A stretch of DNA of 64,000 nt, taken from the NCBI GenBank assembly GCA_900317845.1, contig ONII01000004.1:62001-126000 (forward strand), given 5' to 3'. Below are positions 28,501 through 35,632 of this stretch, one piece after another. Both the position numbers and the translations under genes were made by a program. How positions within the stretch are numbered: the first letter of the stretch is position 1; each line of letters begins with the position of its first letter. The notes under the pieces are model-generated. The model made no database searches and was not told the origin of the DNA. It worked only from the letters and a program-made list of their open reading frames with translations. The DNA is from an uncultured Bacteroidales bacterium (lineage in GTDB: Bacteria; Bacteroidota; Bacteroidia; Bacteroidales; UBA932).

Positions 28501-28655
28501 ATGCGTCGTTTACTATCGGCGTATATAACATTACGGGCCGGAAGAACCCTTATTCCGTGTTCTTCAAGACCGACCACAGCGGCAACCTGAACGGCTATAT
28601 GCTGTCGGTGTTCGCCAGCCAGATTCCTTACATTAACATTAATCTCCTGTTCTGA
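25596..28655 (+). CDS. TonB-dependent receptor with long N-terminal extension
   Basis: The 1019-residue protein starts at GTG and has a signal peptide ending near ALVQAQ. Residues about 25-280 are an unusual extension of unknown fold. A carboxypeptidase-D-like domain (GTVYEAESGLPLPGVVIFDG) follows, then a plug domain with FNVRGGSADQNLILYNDN and YKSSIPAEYGGRISSVL. The rest is a beta-barrel ending in a strand with terminal Phe. A DUF4249 lipoprotein follows with a 1-bp overlap, a pairing common in Bacteroidota. Ligand unknown; the operon context suggests peptides or a protein-derived nutrient. Confidence 0.88.
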   Translation: MKVKHLLLKSICAAGLLGSAALVQAQDFQQQAGELSTLYRGRTPAVYPYRYNGTVYWNTRYFSKGDLLYNGKFYREVWLNPDAFTGDLVTRPSEQAAAIVLDRDQVAWFTLEGRRFVNLQYLGYPDAPEGFFEVLKDGQEPLLLQRRKVLRNDAHRQNELPLDWDNNYSPEVITFFVPKDTYYTLTGGKVKKLGGGAARRKMREASHPEESIFPDEHTLVWHPTREAQEGMVPARTVNKVGMGLPDGYFSEQKEDTATVNYAQNALTATYRNKIYEIGTEAKGSTARVSGTVYEAESGLPLPGVVIFDGNTSTYVRSNAKGQYNITLPVGDNKLNFNADNKTDLELSVVVHGPGELDVVMSEKVILLKGAIVSAESMAQHRNTAMGVESVSMRTIGKIPSAFGEGDIIKAVLTLPGVKTVGEASGGFNVRGGSADQNLILYNDNTIYNPSHLFGMFSSFNPDLVDEVQLYKSSIPAEYGGRISSVLQVSTKEGSTDRVHGSVGIGLLTSRAHVEGPIGKKTTFVAGGRITYSDYLMILLPKNSAYAGGSAMFGDANLSVTHHFDSENSIQAFGYFASDKFGFSGDTTFRYTNINGSVAYKHKGADGKNWKISAGYDHYANTIGAHAWETGAYDMQTFIRQAFVKAGGSIPLGRHTLGAGVDLVGYGLDPGIMAPFGPNSQVKATRLNREWGFEPALYVSDNWAITDIFSVDAGIRLSSFLALNPSKFYIGPEFRISTKVSPVENFSIKAGFNTMRQYIHLISNTAAVSPMDTWRLSSADIAPTTGWQGAAGVYWTLLGSGIDLSLEGYYKQSRNALDYKSGAMLSMNPQLADALVPVFGRAYGVEVMMKRPVGKVTGWLSYSYSRSQLREMQDRGTETINGGAWYNAPYDKPHEIKLALNWAMTHRFSLSVNLDYSTGRPTTIPIGRYRYNGDWHLAYSERNSYRIPDYFRMDAALNIDPGHYKRAWVHASFTIGVYNITGRKNPYSVFFKTDHSGNLNGYMLSVFASQIPYININLLF

Positions 28656-29779
28656 TGAAAAAGTTTGTGATAACAGCGTTGGCAGCGCTCCTGGTGGGCG
28701 CCTGCGTGTATCCGTACAAGCCGGAACTGGAGGAAAAAGACCTGGAGAAGCAGCTGGTGGTGGACGGAAAAATCCTGGTGGGCGGCACCAGCACCATTAC
28801 AGTGAACTACTTGCAGCCGCTAAACGCTTCCTCTGCGGGCATTCCGCTGGCGGAGGCCTGGGTGGAGGACGATAAAGGCAATAAGTACTATCCGGATAAC
28901 GACCATGCCAAGGGCAGCTATTTTGTGATACAGATGCCTTGGGCGCCTTCGGATGCGCAGTACAGGACCGTGATCAAGTGCGATGCGGAAACCTATGTAT
29001 CGGCCTGGCTCACCCCGGACCCGGCGCCGGAAATTACCGATATCCGTTTTACGGCCGACGAAGGGTATGTGCATGTTCTGGCAGACCTGGATACCCATAT
29101 GGAGCGTCCGGGCAACTATGGCTTCATGTACGAGGAAACCTGGGAATTCCATTCGGACTTTTATCCGGAACTGTTTATTAATCCCGATACCTGGGAATAC
29201 TACCAGCCCATGGGCGGCTATCCTTTCTTCTGGTGTTACAAGTCGGTGGCCTCGCAGGGACTGGTGCTGCTGGGGACGGAATCGCTCCAGGCCGATGGCG
29301 GAATCATCCGCGGCGTTCCGGTGAAATCCTTTGCCCGCACCGACACCCGCAACCACCGCAAGTATTCCATTCTGGTAAAGGCGTTTGCGCTTTCGCGGGA
29401 AGCCTACAATTTTAACCGGCAGCTGGAGGAAATGGCCGAGATTGGCGGCGACCTCTTTACCCCGGACCCCGGCGCGCTTCCCAGCAATGTGGTGTGCGAG
29501 AGCAATGCGAACAAAAAGGCGATGGGCATGGTGCTTGTGGGCAATGTTTCCTCCAAGCGGGTGTTCTTTACCAGCCCTTACCTTATCAGGCGCAATGCCA
29601 CGGCCGATTTTGTGGATGTCCCGCAAAATGAGATGTCCTACTATTATTATGAACTGAATTACAGGCCCGTGCAGAAGGTGGCCGGAGAACAGGGTACGTT
29701 CAACGGCTGGGCGCCGCACCGCTGCATCAATTGCGTAGAGGCCGGCGGCACGCTGGAAAAACCGTATTTTTGGGAGTAG
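28655..29779 (+). CDS. DUF4249 surface lipoprotein
   Basis: The 374-residue protein has a lipobox (LVGAC, Cys at about 17), followed by the DUF4249 signature KQLVVDGKILVGGTSTITVN and a beta-rich body. DUF4249 proteins are nearly always encoded next to a TonB-dependent receptor like the one upstream and probably cap or assist it. Start and upstream stop overlap (TGATG-type junction), showing translational coupling. Confidence 0.85.
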   Translation: MKKFVITALAALLVGACVYPYKPELEEKDLEKQLVVDGKILVGGTSTITVNYLQPLNASSAGIPLAEAWVEDDKGNKYYPDNDHAKGSYFVIQMPWAPSDAQYRTVIKCDAETYVSAWLTPDPAPEITDIRFTADEGYVHVLADLDTHMERPGNYGFMYEETWEFHSDFYPELFINPDTWEYYQPMGGYPFFWCYKSVASQGLVLLGTESLQADGGIIRGVPVKSFARTDTRNHRKYSILVKAFALSREAYNFNRQLEEMAEIGGDLFTPDPGALPSNVVCESNANKKAMGMVLVGNVSSKRVFFTSPYLIRRNATADFVDVPQNEMSYYYYELNYRPVQKVAGEQGTFNGWAPHRCINCVEAGGTLEKPYFWE

Positions 29780-29784
29780 GCGCA

Positions 29785-31401
29785 ATGAAAAGACTGCTGA
29801 GTACTTGGATTTTACTGCTCGCGGGGCTGGTGGCCCTGGCGGGTGAACGCATCTATATTGTCACGGACCGCAATGCCTATATTGCCGGCGACATGGTGTA
29901 CTGCTCCCTGTTTGTTGTGGACGAAACAGGCGCGCAGAGCAACTTCAGCGCCGTGTCCTACCTGGAACTCATTTCTGCGGAGGGGACGGCTGTAGAGGCT
30001 AAAATCGGCCTGTTTGCCGGGCGCGGAGCTGGAGCGTTCCGTCTGCCTGCCGGCATGCCCACCGGAAACTACTCTCTGGTGGCCTATACTTCCGGCAGCG
30101 CGTATGACCCTGCTGGTGCCCGCACCCTGGCTGTGTTCAATACCACATCGGTGGCGCGGGTGAAGGGCGGCGTGCAGCTGAATAAGGCGTGGAAGCCTTA
30201 TCCGGCCCTGCCCGAGGAAGCCCGGGGCGGCATCCACCTTTCCATGAGCGGCCGTGCCCGCCAGGGACAGGTTGCCACACTGCTACTTTCCGGTGCCCCT
30301 GAGGCTGCTTCGGTGGCCGTTTCCGTGGTCCGCGAGGATGGTCTTGCGCCGGCCGATGGCCGCTCGCTGGAAGCCTTCCTGCAGGGCTCCCCTGCCCCCC
30401 GTTCGCGGGATGCCGGTGAATATGAAGGCGAGATTATCGACGCTACGGTAGAGGGTCTGTCGGCCGGTGGAGGTGAGGTAACCGCCACTTTGTCCACCGC
30501 AGGCGCTCCGTCCAGCGTGTATCTGGGCCGGAGTACTGAGAATGGCCATATTCAGTTCTATACCAACAATATCTACGGGGACCGTGAGCTGGTGTGCGAG
30601 GTGCTTTCGCTGGAGGGAAAGCCGGCGCACATTAACCTGGCATCGCCTTTTACGCATCCTTCGGTGGGCGCGATTGCTCCGCTGGAGCTTGGGCCGGAGC
30701 AGCGTTCGCTGCTGATTTCCCGGAAATCGGCCCTGGCTTCAGAGCTGCAGCTGGATACGCTGCTGGAGTTCCTGCCCAAGCGGGAGGAGCTGCTGCTGGA
30801 CCCGGGCACCCGCAAGCGGTATCACCTGGACGATTATACCCGCTTCCCTACCGTACGGGAGATTTGCGTGGAGTTTATCCCGCAGCTTTCTTTTGTGAAG
30901 CGCGACGGGCGCTGGCGCATCCGCATGATGTTTACCGACGGGGCCGACCAGCGGCATTACATGCAGGAGAACGTGCTGGTGATGATGGACGGCGTGGTGC
31001 TGTCGGACCATGGCATGCTGGAGTCGTTTGACGCCATGCTGCTGGAGGATATCGACCTGTATCAGCAGTCGGTGGTGCTGGGCGGCGTGCCGTACAACGG
31101 AGTGGTGAACTTTATCTCCAAGAACAATTACGTGACGGCGCTCTCGTTCCCGCCCAGCGTGCGCGTGGTGGACTTCAAGGGCGTTTCCTATCCCCTGGCT
31201 TACTCCGGCGGGGTTCCTGCTGAGGGGGCCGATTGGCGTCAGCTGCTATACTGGCATCCGGCACTGTCTGTGCCCTCCGGCGGTGTAGTGCATCTTCCCC
31301 TTACTATGCCGGCCTATCCGGGCACTTTCCGGGTGCAGGTGGAGGGCTGGACGGCTTCCGGGAAAGTGGTTAGAGCCAGTTATCGGTTTGAAGTGGAGTA
31401 A
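29785..31401 (+). CDS. Secreted macroglobulin-like (MG2-type) protein
   Basis: The 538-residue protein has a signal peptide (MKRLLSTWILLLAGLVALA). Residues about 20-130 read RIYIVTDRNAYIAGDMVYCS and LPAGMPTGNYSLVAYT, a pattern of MG2-like beta-sandwich domains of alpha-2-macroglobulin relatives. A later region (LDDYTRFPTVREICVEFIP, NVLVMMDGVVLSDHGML) resembles a TonB plug-like fold that Bacteroidota MG2 proteins often carry. No thioester motif (CGEQ) is present, so it is not a classical protease trap. The ATG at 29785 was chosen because the signal peptide begins there. Confidence 0.68.
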   Translation: MKRLLSTWILLLAGLVALAGERIYIVTDRNAYIAGDMVYCSLFVVDETGAQSNFSAVSYLELISAEGTAVEAKIGLFAGRGAGAFRLPAGMPTGNYSLVAYTSGSAYDPAGARTLAVFNTTSVARVKGGVQLNKAWKPYPALPEEARGGIHLSMSGRARQGQVATLLLSGAPEAASVAVSVVREDGLAPADGRSLEAFLQGSPAPRSRDAGEYEGEIIDATVEGLSAGGGEVTATLSTAGAPSSVYLGRSTENGHIQFYTNNIYGDRELVCEVLSLEGKPAHINLASPFTHPSVGAIAPLELGPEQRSLLISRKSALASELQLDTLLEFLPKREELLLDPGTRKRYHLDDYTRFPTVREICVEFIPQLSFVKRDGRWRIRMMFTDGADQRHYMQENVLVMMDGVVLSDHGMLESFDAMLLEDIDLYQQSVVLGGVPYNGVVNFISKNNYVTALSFPPSVRVVDFKGVSYPLAYSGGVPAEGADWRQLLYWHPALSVPSGGVVHLPLTMPAYPGTFRVQVEGWTASGKVVRASYRFEVE

Positions 31402-31421
31402 AAAAGTTGTAACTTCGCGCC

Positions 31422-32279
31422 ATGAAAAAGTGGACGCTTAGTTTGGTGCTGCTGCTTGGGGCCTGGCTGTTGCCGGCCCAAAACACGGCTATGCTGTTTT
31501 TGCCCGTGAATCGGGACGCCGCTACTGTGGGCGGTGCGCAGGCACTTTCTTCCCTGTATAACCCGGCCGCCATTCCCTTCACGGGGAGCGATGTCCAGTT
31601 GTCTTACCAGCGGTGGGCACCGTCGGTGGCATCGGCCAACCACCTGAACCTGCTTTCCGGCATCCGCATTGGCAAACGCGTGGGGATGGGCCTTACGGTG
31701 GGGTACCAGATGGGCGAGGAATTTGCCCTTACGGACGGTTCGTTTTTCATGCCTTCGGACCTTTTGGTGGGCCTGGGCGCCGGTGTTGCGTTTACGGATT
31801 ACCTGTCCCTGGGCGTGAAGGCCAAATATGCCCGTCAGGGACTCACGAAAGAGGTTGCCTATCAGGCGTTTGCGGCCGATGCCTTCCTGCTTTTCTCCAT
31901 GGCGGGTTTCAAGGCTACGGCCGGTGTGGCTTCGGTGGGAACGCCCGTGAAGGCGGCGGGCGGCGGGAGTTATGCGCTGCCGGCTTCGGCCGTTGTGGGG
32001 CTGGGATATGGGTTTGCGTTCGGGCTGTCTCTGGTGGCCGATACCGATATCTACTTTGCCGGGGGCTTTGCTTTTGCCGGGGGCGTGCAGTATGCCTGGA
32101 AGGACATGCTCTTTGCCCGTGCGGGGTACCATTACGGTTCCGCCACGGCGCCCGTGCCTTCGTACCTGGCCCTGGGGCTGGGGGTGAAGTTTATCGGCAT
32201 TCACCTGGACGTGAGCTACTTGACCGCCTCCAAGGCCCTCGGGAACAGCTTCACCATCGGCCTGGGCTATGCCTTTTAA
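31422..32279 (+). CDS. PorV/PorQ-like outer-membrane beta-barrel protein
   Basis: The 285-residue protein has a signal peptide and then the family feature of alternating glycine-rich strands: NRDAATVGGAQALSSLYNPA near the start, and repeated short strands such as VGLGAGVAFTDYLSLGVKAK. The C-terminal strand ends in GLGYAF. Family members include PorV and PorQ of the type IX secretion system and unrelated small barrels. No other type IX gene is nearby, so the function remains open. It is the last gene of the nine-gene operon and is followed by the TTAAAGCACA repeats. Confidence 0.7.
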   Translation: MKKWTLSLVLLLGAWLLPAQNTAMLFLPVNRDAATVGGAQALSSLYNPAAIPFTGSDVQLSYQRWAPSVASANHLNLLSGIRIGKRVGMGLTVGYQMGEEFALTDGSFFMPSDLLVGLGAGVAFTDYLSLGVKAKYARQGLTKEVAYQAFAADAFLLFSMAGFKATAGVASVGTPVKAAGGGSYALPASAVVGLGYGFAFGLSLVADTDIYFAGGFAFAGGVQYAWKDMLFARAGYHYGSATAPVPSYLALGLGVKFIGIHLDVSYLTASKALGNSFTIGLGYAF

Positions 32280-32338
32280 TGCTTCCCGGGCGTTTTAATG
32301 CTCCCCTGACTCTGGGTTGCCGCTCTCGCCGGGCCGCG

Positions 32339-32617
32339 TTAAAGCACACCCACCCCCTTTGAGTGCCCTCAGTGGCCTCCTGCTGTGCTTTAATGCCCTC
32401 TCTGGGCTGCGTTAAAGCACACCCACCCTCATCTGAGTGACCTCAGTGGCCTCCCGCTGTGCTTTAACCACCCTCCCCGGTCCCCGTTAAAGCACACCCA
32501 CCCTCATCTGAGTGACCCCTGTGGCCTCCTGCCGTGCTTTAACCACCTCCCCGGGCCCCGTTAAAGCACATCTCCCCCCCCTCTGAGTGCCCTCAGTGGC
32601 CTCCTGTTGTGCTTTAA
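32339..32617 (+). repeat. Left TTAAAGCACA repeat cluster (four units, 73-75 bp period)
   Basis: Four units of 55-57 bp at 32339-32393, 32412-32467, 32487-32542 and 32561-32617. Each begins TTAAAGCACA and ends TGTGCTTTAA (one end is CGTGCTTTAA), separated by 18-19 bp. The inner part is similar between units (GAGTGNCCTCAGTGGCCTCC). The cluster lies 60 bp downstream of the last gene of the outer-membrane operon. It reads in the same sense relative to that operon as the right cluster does relative to the NRPS operon. Confidence 0.9.
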
Positions 32618-32759
32618 TGCCCGGCAGGTCCCACTGCTGCCACGTTTTGGCCCCAAATTGCGCCACTGGCGGACCTTCTGGCCCGCCAATGCTACGTTTT
32701 CGCCCATTTTCGCGCCCGTGGCGGTCCTCCCCGCCCTCGAAGGTCCCTCCCGTTGTGAT

Positions 32760-32856
32760 AGCTAATCGCTTGATAATCATGGATTTGTGTACTAATCCTC
32801 GTTCGGATTTTGAACGAGGATTATATGGCATCTTACTAATAATCAAGCGATTAGCT
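32760..32856. repeat. 97-bp palindromic element, copy 1
   Basis: Outer arms of 15 bp (32760-32774 and 32842-32856) are perfectly complementary (AGCTAATCGCTTGAT and its complement). An inner 12-bp hairpin, TAATCCTCGTTC and GAACGAGGATTA, lies at 32793-32823 around a GGATTTT loop. A second copy with the same core is at 34756-34783. The form suggests a small MITE-like or REP-like element. It lies 58 bp past the hflX stop and may also end that transcript. Confidence 0.8.
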
Positions 32857-32914
32857 GCCACGACGGGGATGATACAATCGGCCCCGGTACAGCAGAGCGG
32901 ATGAAGCCTTGCCC

Positions 32915-34099
32915 TTACCAGAGGAAGTTGTTGAAAGGATAGCGGCCGGCATGAATTTCCGCAACAATTTTGTAGAGGTCGTTGCGGAGTTTTTCGATGC
33001 CAATCTTCTCCCGGGCACTGATGAAGATGCAGGGAGTTTTTTCGCTGGCGATCCAGCTGGTTTTGAGCTCCTCCAGCGTGCGGTTGATGGGCTGCTTGGG
33101 CGTGAGCGAGAATTCGTCATAGGGCTCGTAGGTGTAGGCGTCCACCTTGTTGAACACCACGTACACCGGTTTGTTGGCGGCGCCAATGTCCCGAAGGGTC
33201 TGTTCCACCACCTGCATCTGCTCCTCGAAGTCCGGGTGTGAGATATCGACCACGTGCACCAGCACATCGGCCTCGCGGACCTCGTCCAGGGTGCTCTTGA
33301 AAGCCTCCACCAGCTGGGTGGGCAGTTTGCGGATAAAGCCTACGGTGTCGCTCAGCAGGAACGGCACGTTCTCTATCACCACTTTGCGCACGGTGGTATC
33401 CAGCGTAGCAAAGAGCTTGTTCTCCGCAAAGACGTCGGACTTGGCGAGCAAATTCATCAGGGTGCTCTTTCCCACATTGGTATAGCCCACCAGGGCCAGC
33501 CGCACCAGGGAGCCTCTGTTGCCCCTTTGCGTGGCCATTTGCTTGTCCACCTTTTTGAGGTCCTCCTTGAGTTTGGAGATGCGCTGCTTGACAATACGGC
33601 GGTCGATTTCGATCTGGGTTTCACCCATACCGCCGCGGGTTCCCATACCGCCGCGCTGGCGCTCCAGGTGCGTCCACATGCCTGCCAGGCGCGGAAGCAT
33701 GTAGTTGTAATGGGCCAGCTCCACCTGCATTTTGGCGTAGGAGGTTTTGGCCCGCTGGGCAAAGATTTCCAGGATAAGGGACGTCCTGTCGATAACGTCC
33801 GAGCAGGCAATCACCTTTTCGATGTTGCGCTGCTGCATGCCCGTGAGTTCATCGTCAAAGATGACGTACTCAATCTCGTTCTCCTGACAGTATTTCTTGA
33901 TTTCCTCCAGCTTTCCGGGGCCGATATAGGTGGCTTTGTCCGGGCGGTCCAGCCGCTGGGTGAACATTTTGTCCGGGAGTGCGCCGGCGGTCTCGGCCAG
34001 GAAGGCGAGTTCGTCCAGGTATTCCTGCACTTTGCGTTCGCCGCCCTTTTCCAGGATGACGCCCACAAATACCGCTTTGTTAGTTTTAAATTCGCTCAT
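32915..34099 (-). CDS. hflX: Ribosome-associated GTPase HflX
   Basis: The 394-residue protein from ATG 34099 matches the HflX family. An N-terminal HflX domain (about 1-190, RLDRPDKATYIGPGKLEEIK) is followed by a glycine-rich loop (RQRGGMGTRGGMGETQIEID) and a coiled coil. The G domain carries GYTNVGKST, DTVGFIRKLP and NKVD. HflX splits stalled 70S ribosomes during stress. The frame is open up to 34150, but MSEFKTNK at 34099 fits the family start and lies just after a TAnnTTTG element. The gene is flanked on both sides by repeat families and stands alone. Confidence 0.96.
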   Translation of the reverse strand: MSEFKTNKAVFVGVILEKGGERKVQEYLDELAFLAETAGALPDKMFTQRLDRPDKATYIGPGKLEEIKKYCQENEIEYVIFDDELTGMQQRNIEKVIACSDVIDRTSLILEIFAQRAKTSYAKMQVELAHYNYMLPRLAGMWTHLERQRGGMGTRGGMGETQIEIDRRIVKQRISKLKEDLKKVDKQMATQRGNRGSLVRLALVGYTNVGKSTLMNLLAKSDVFAENKLFATLDTTVRKVVIENVPFLLSDTVGFIRKLPTQLVEAFKSTLDEVREADVLVHVVDISHPDFEEQMQVVEQTLRDIGAANKPVYVVFNKVDAYTYEPYDEFSLTPKQPINRTLEELKTSWIASEKTPCIFISAREKIGIEKLRNDLYKIVAEIHAGRYPFNNFLW

Positions 34100-34106
34100 A
34101 CGAGTG

Positions 34107-34114
34107 CAAAGGTA
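34107..34114 (-). promoter_or_regulatory. -7 element of hflX
   Basis: The minus strand reads TACCTTTG, matching TAnnTTTG, 7 bp upstream of the hflX ATG, with TTGA 19 bp further upstream. The leader would be near zero, so hflX may be leaderless. Confidence 0.5.
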
Positions 34115-34151
34115 CAAAAAAAGAGATGCCCGGTCAAGCCTGGTCTCCATG

Positions 34152-34288
34152 CCGGAAGGGAAGCGGGAGAATTTTCTGGGCCCTTTAACGAAGCCCGGAA
34201 AATTTTTCCCGCTAACCGCCGAGCCGCGTAATGCGAGGCGGTGGTTCCGTGTCCTGCCAGCCGCCGCACTTGGTATTGTGCGGCGGCC
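34152..34288 (+). ncRNA. Three-hairpin structured element, copy A
   Basis: Three successive stem-loops are visible. Hairpin 1: 34163-34181 pairs with 34193-34212 around a loop CCTTTAACGAA. Hairpin 2: CCGCC (34216-34220) with GGCGG (34237-34241), with an inner CGC/GCG. A conserved unpaired stretch GGTTCCGTGT (34243-34252) follows. Hairpin 3: CCGCCGCAC (34261-34269) with GTGCGGCGG (34278-34286). A second copy on the opposite strand at 34833-34966 keeps loops and linker while its stem 1 differs by compensating base pairs. No match to a known RNA family could be recalled. Whether it is transcribed is unknown. Confidence 0.6.
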
Positions 34289-34293
34289 AACCT

Positions 34294-34650
34294 TTGGTGC
34301 AGGTCGGTGAGGGGCGTGGCGCAGGTCAGTGTACCCAACGGTACAGGTCAGTAAGGAGCCTGGTACAGGTCATTGAGGTGAACGGCGCAAGTCTGTTTGT
34401 ACCCTACTGACCGGCACCATGAATCGCCATTCTGGGTATTTTAGCGGTGCAGGTCACCACCATCAAATCGGACCTGACCCCTTACCCCACCGACCTGCAC
34501 CACCGACCCCACTCTCCTGCGCCGCTTACTTCACAGACCTGTAGCATCCCCCTCTGGCCTATACCGCTGACTGCGCCCTCCTACACCACTTATCGTACCG
34601 ACCCGCTCCACACTACCCCGACCTGCACCGTTCACTGTACCCTCCTGCTC
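34294..34650. repeat. Degenerate GGTRCAGGTC repeats in direct then inverted orientation
   Basis: From 34296 to about 34400, five units of 22-24 bp resemble GGYRCAGGTCAGTGAGG. From about 34470 to 34650 the same motif recurs on the other strand (CCGACCTGCACC, CAGACCTGTAGC, CCGACCTGCACC). No open reading frame with coding character spans this gap. Function unknown. Confidence 0.6.
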
Positions 34651-34755
34651 CACTTACCGCACTATCCTTTATAACCTGTACAAAAATTATCCGCCACATT
34701 TGCACACAGAGCGAGTGGCAACTAAGATTTTGACTATCAATAAAATATAATACAT

Positions 34756-34783
34756 TCCTCGTTCGGATTTTGAACGAGGATTA
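34756..34783. repeat. Palindromic element, copy 2 (core)
   Basis: TCCTCGTTC (34756-34764) and GAACGAGGA (34772-34780) form a hairpin with the same GGATTTT loop as copy 1 at 32793-32823. The 27-base core from TCCTCG to GATTA is identical. The outer arms have diverged and no longer pair. It lies directly next to structured element B. Confidence 0.75.
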
Positions 34784-34832
34784 GTATGTAAATCATTGTG
34801 GAAGAAGATGTTAGCTGTCACGGAGAGGTGCA

Positions 34833-34966
34833 CCGCCGCACACAACCAGGTGCGGCGGTTACCAGTACACGGAACCGCCGCCTCGCAATACGCGGCTCGG
34901 CGGCTAGCGGAAACCCTCTCGGGCACCGTTAAAGGGCCCAAGAGGGTTCCGCTTTCCTTCCGGAAG
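34833..34966 (-). ncRNA. Three-hairpin structured element, copy B
   Basis: This is an inverted copy of the element at 34152-34288, read on the minus strand. Hairpin 1 pairs 34907-34924 with 34936-34952 around the loop CCTTTAACGGT. Its stem middle is CCCTCT/AGAGGG where copy A has AATTTTC/GAAAATT, so pairing is kept while sequence changed. Hairpins 2 (34878-34903) and 3 (34833-34858), the linker GGTTCCGTGT and the leading TCCGGAAGG are conserved. Low sequence identity in the stems with conserved loops is the hallmark of selection on structure. Confidence 0.6.
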
Positions 34967-35106
34967 TCGCTGAGTCCACAGTCACAGAACCTTCGGAGGT
35001 GGGGTGGGCAGGACCAGCCACGAGCGGGGCAACCGCAACGGTCAGGGAGGACCGCCACGGGCGCATTTGGGGGCAAAAACGTGGCAACATCTGGACCAGC
35101 CAGTGG

Positions 35107-35460
35107 TTAAAGCACACCATGTGGCCACAGAGGGTACTCAGAGGGGGATGGGTGTGCTTTAACGGGGGCTGGGGAGGATGGTTAAAGCACAGGGGAATGG
35201 CTCTGAGGACGGTCTGAAGGGGGTGGGTGTGCTTTAATGGGGTTCAGGGATGGTGGTTAAAGCACAGGGGCATGGCTCTGAGGACGGCCTGGAGGGGGTA
35301 GGTGTGCTTTAACGTGAGCCAGGAGGGTGGTTAAAGCACAACAGGATGCCGCAGAGGGTGCTCTGATGAGGGAGGGTGTGCTTTAATGGGGTTCAGGGAT
35401 GGTGGTTAAAGCACAGGAGGATGCCCCAGAGACCACTCAGAGGGGGTAGGTGTGCTTTAA
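35107..35460 (-). repeat. Right TTAAAGCACA repeat cluster (five units, 75 bp period)
   Basis: Five units at 35107-35162, 35182-35237, 35257-35312, 35331-35386 and 35406-35460 are each framed by TTAAAGCACA and TGTGCTTTAA, 18-19 bp apart. Inner sequences are the reverse complement of those of the left cluster, so relative to the NRPS transcript they have the same orientation as the left cluster has to the outer-membrane operon. The cluster starts 172 bp beyond the stop of the second NRPS gene. Confidence 0.9.
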
Positions 35461-35475
35461 TGGGGGCCTGGGAGG

Positions 35476-35632
35476 GGCAAACCTTGCCCCGGCAGGACGA
35501 GGCAAGCCGGCAGGACGAGGCAAGCCGAGCATGACGGGCAAGTCGGGCATGACGAGGCAAACCGGTCAGGCCGGGCAGGACGGTCAAACCAGCCAAACCA
35601 GTCAGGCCAGCCAAGCCAGGCAGGCCAGGAGG
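35476..35632. repeat. Low-complexity tandem repeats after the NRPS operon
   Basis: GGCAGGACGAGGCAAGCC occurs twice in tandem. It is followed by variants containing GCATGACGGGCAAG and by CAGTCAGGCCAGCCAAGCCAG-like units. The ATGACGGGC motif also occurs inside the first NRPS gene (45410-45450). No gene is seen here. Confidence 0.65.

Noticed and set aside
31422-32279. Certain assignment as PorV of type IX secretion
   Set aside because: The fold fits but the protein is shorter than PorV and no other por or spr gene is nearby.
32339-35460. TTAAAGCACA arrays as CRISPR
   Set aside because: The units are palindromic and similar throughout, the 'spacers' are related to each other, and no cas gene is present.
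32339-35460. TTAAAGCACA units as integron attC sites
   Set aside because: CTTTAAC...GTTAAAG resembles the RYYYAAC/GTTRRRY pair in order, but the key R and Y positions are wrong, hairpins are only about 39 bp, and there are no cassettes or integron integrase.
32280-35632. Short open frames in the repeat zone (for example 34447-34674 and 34687-35076)
   Set aside because: They follow repeat sequence, lack signal, domain or codon character, and run through the structured elements.
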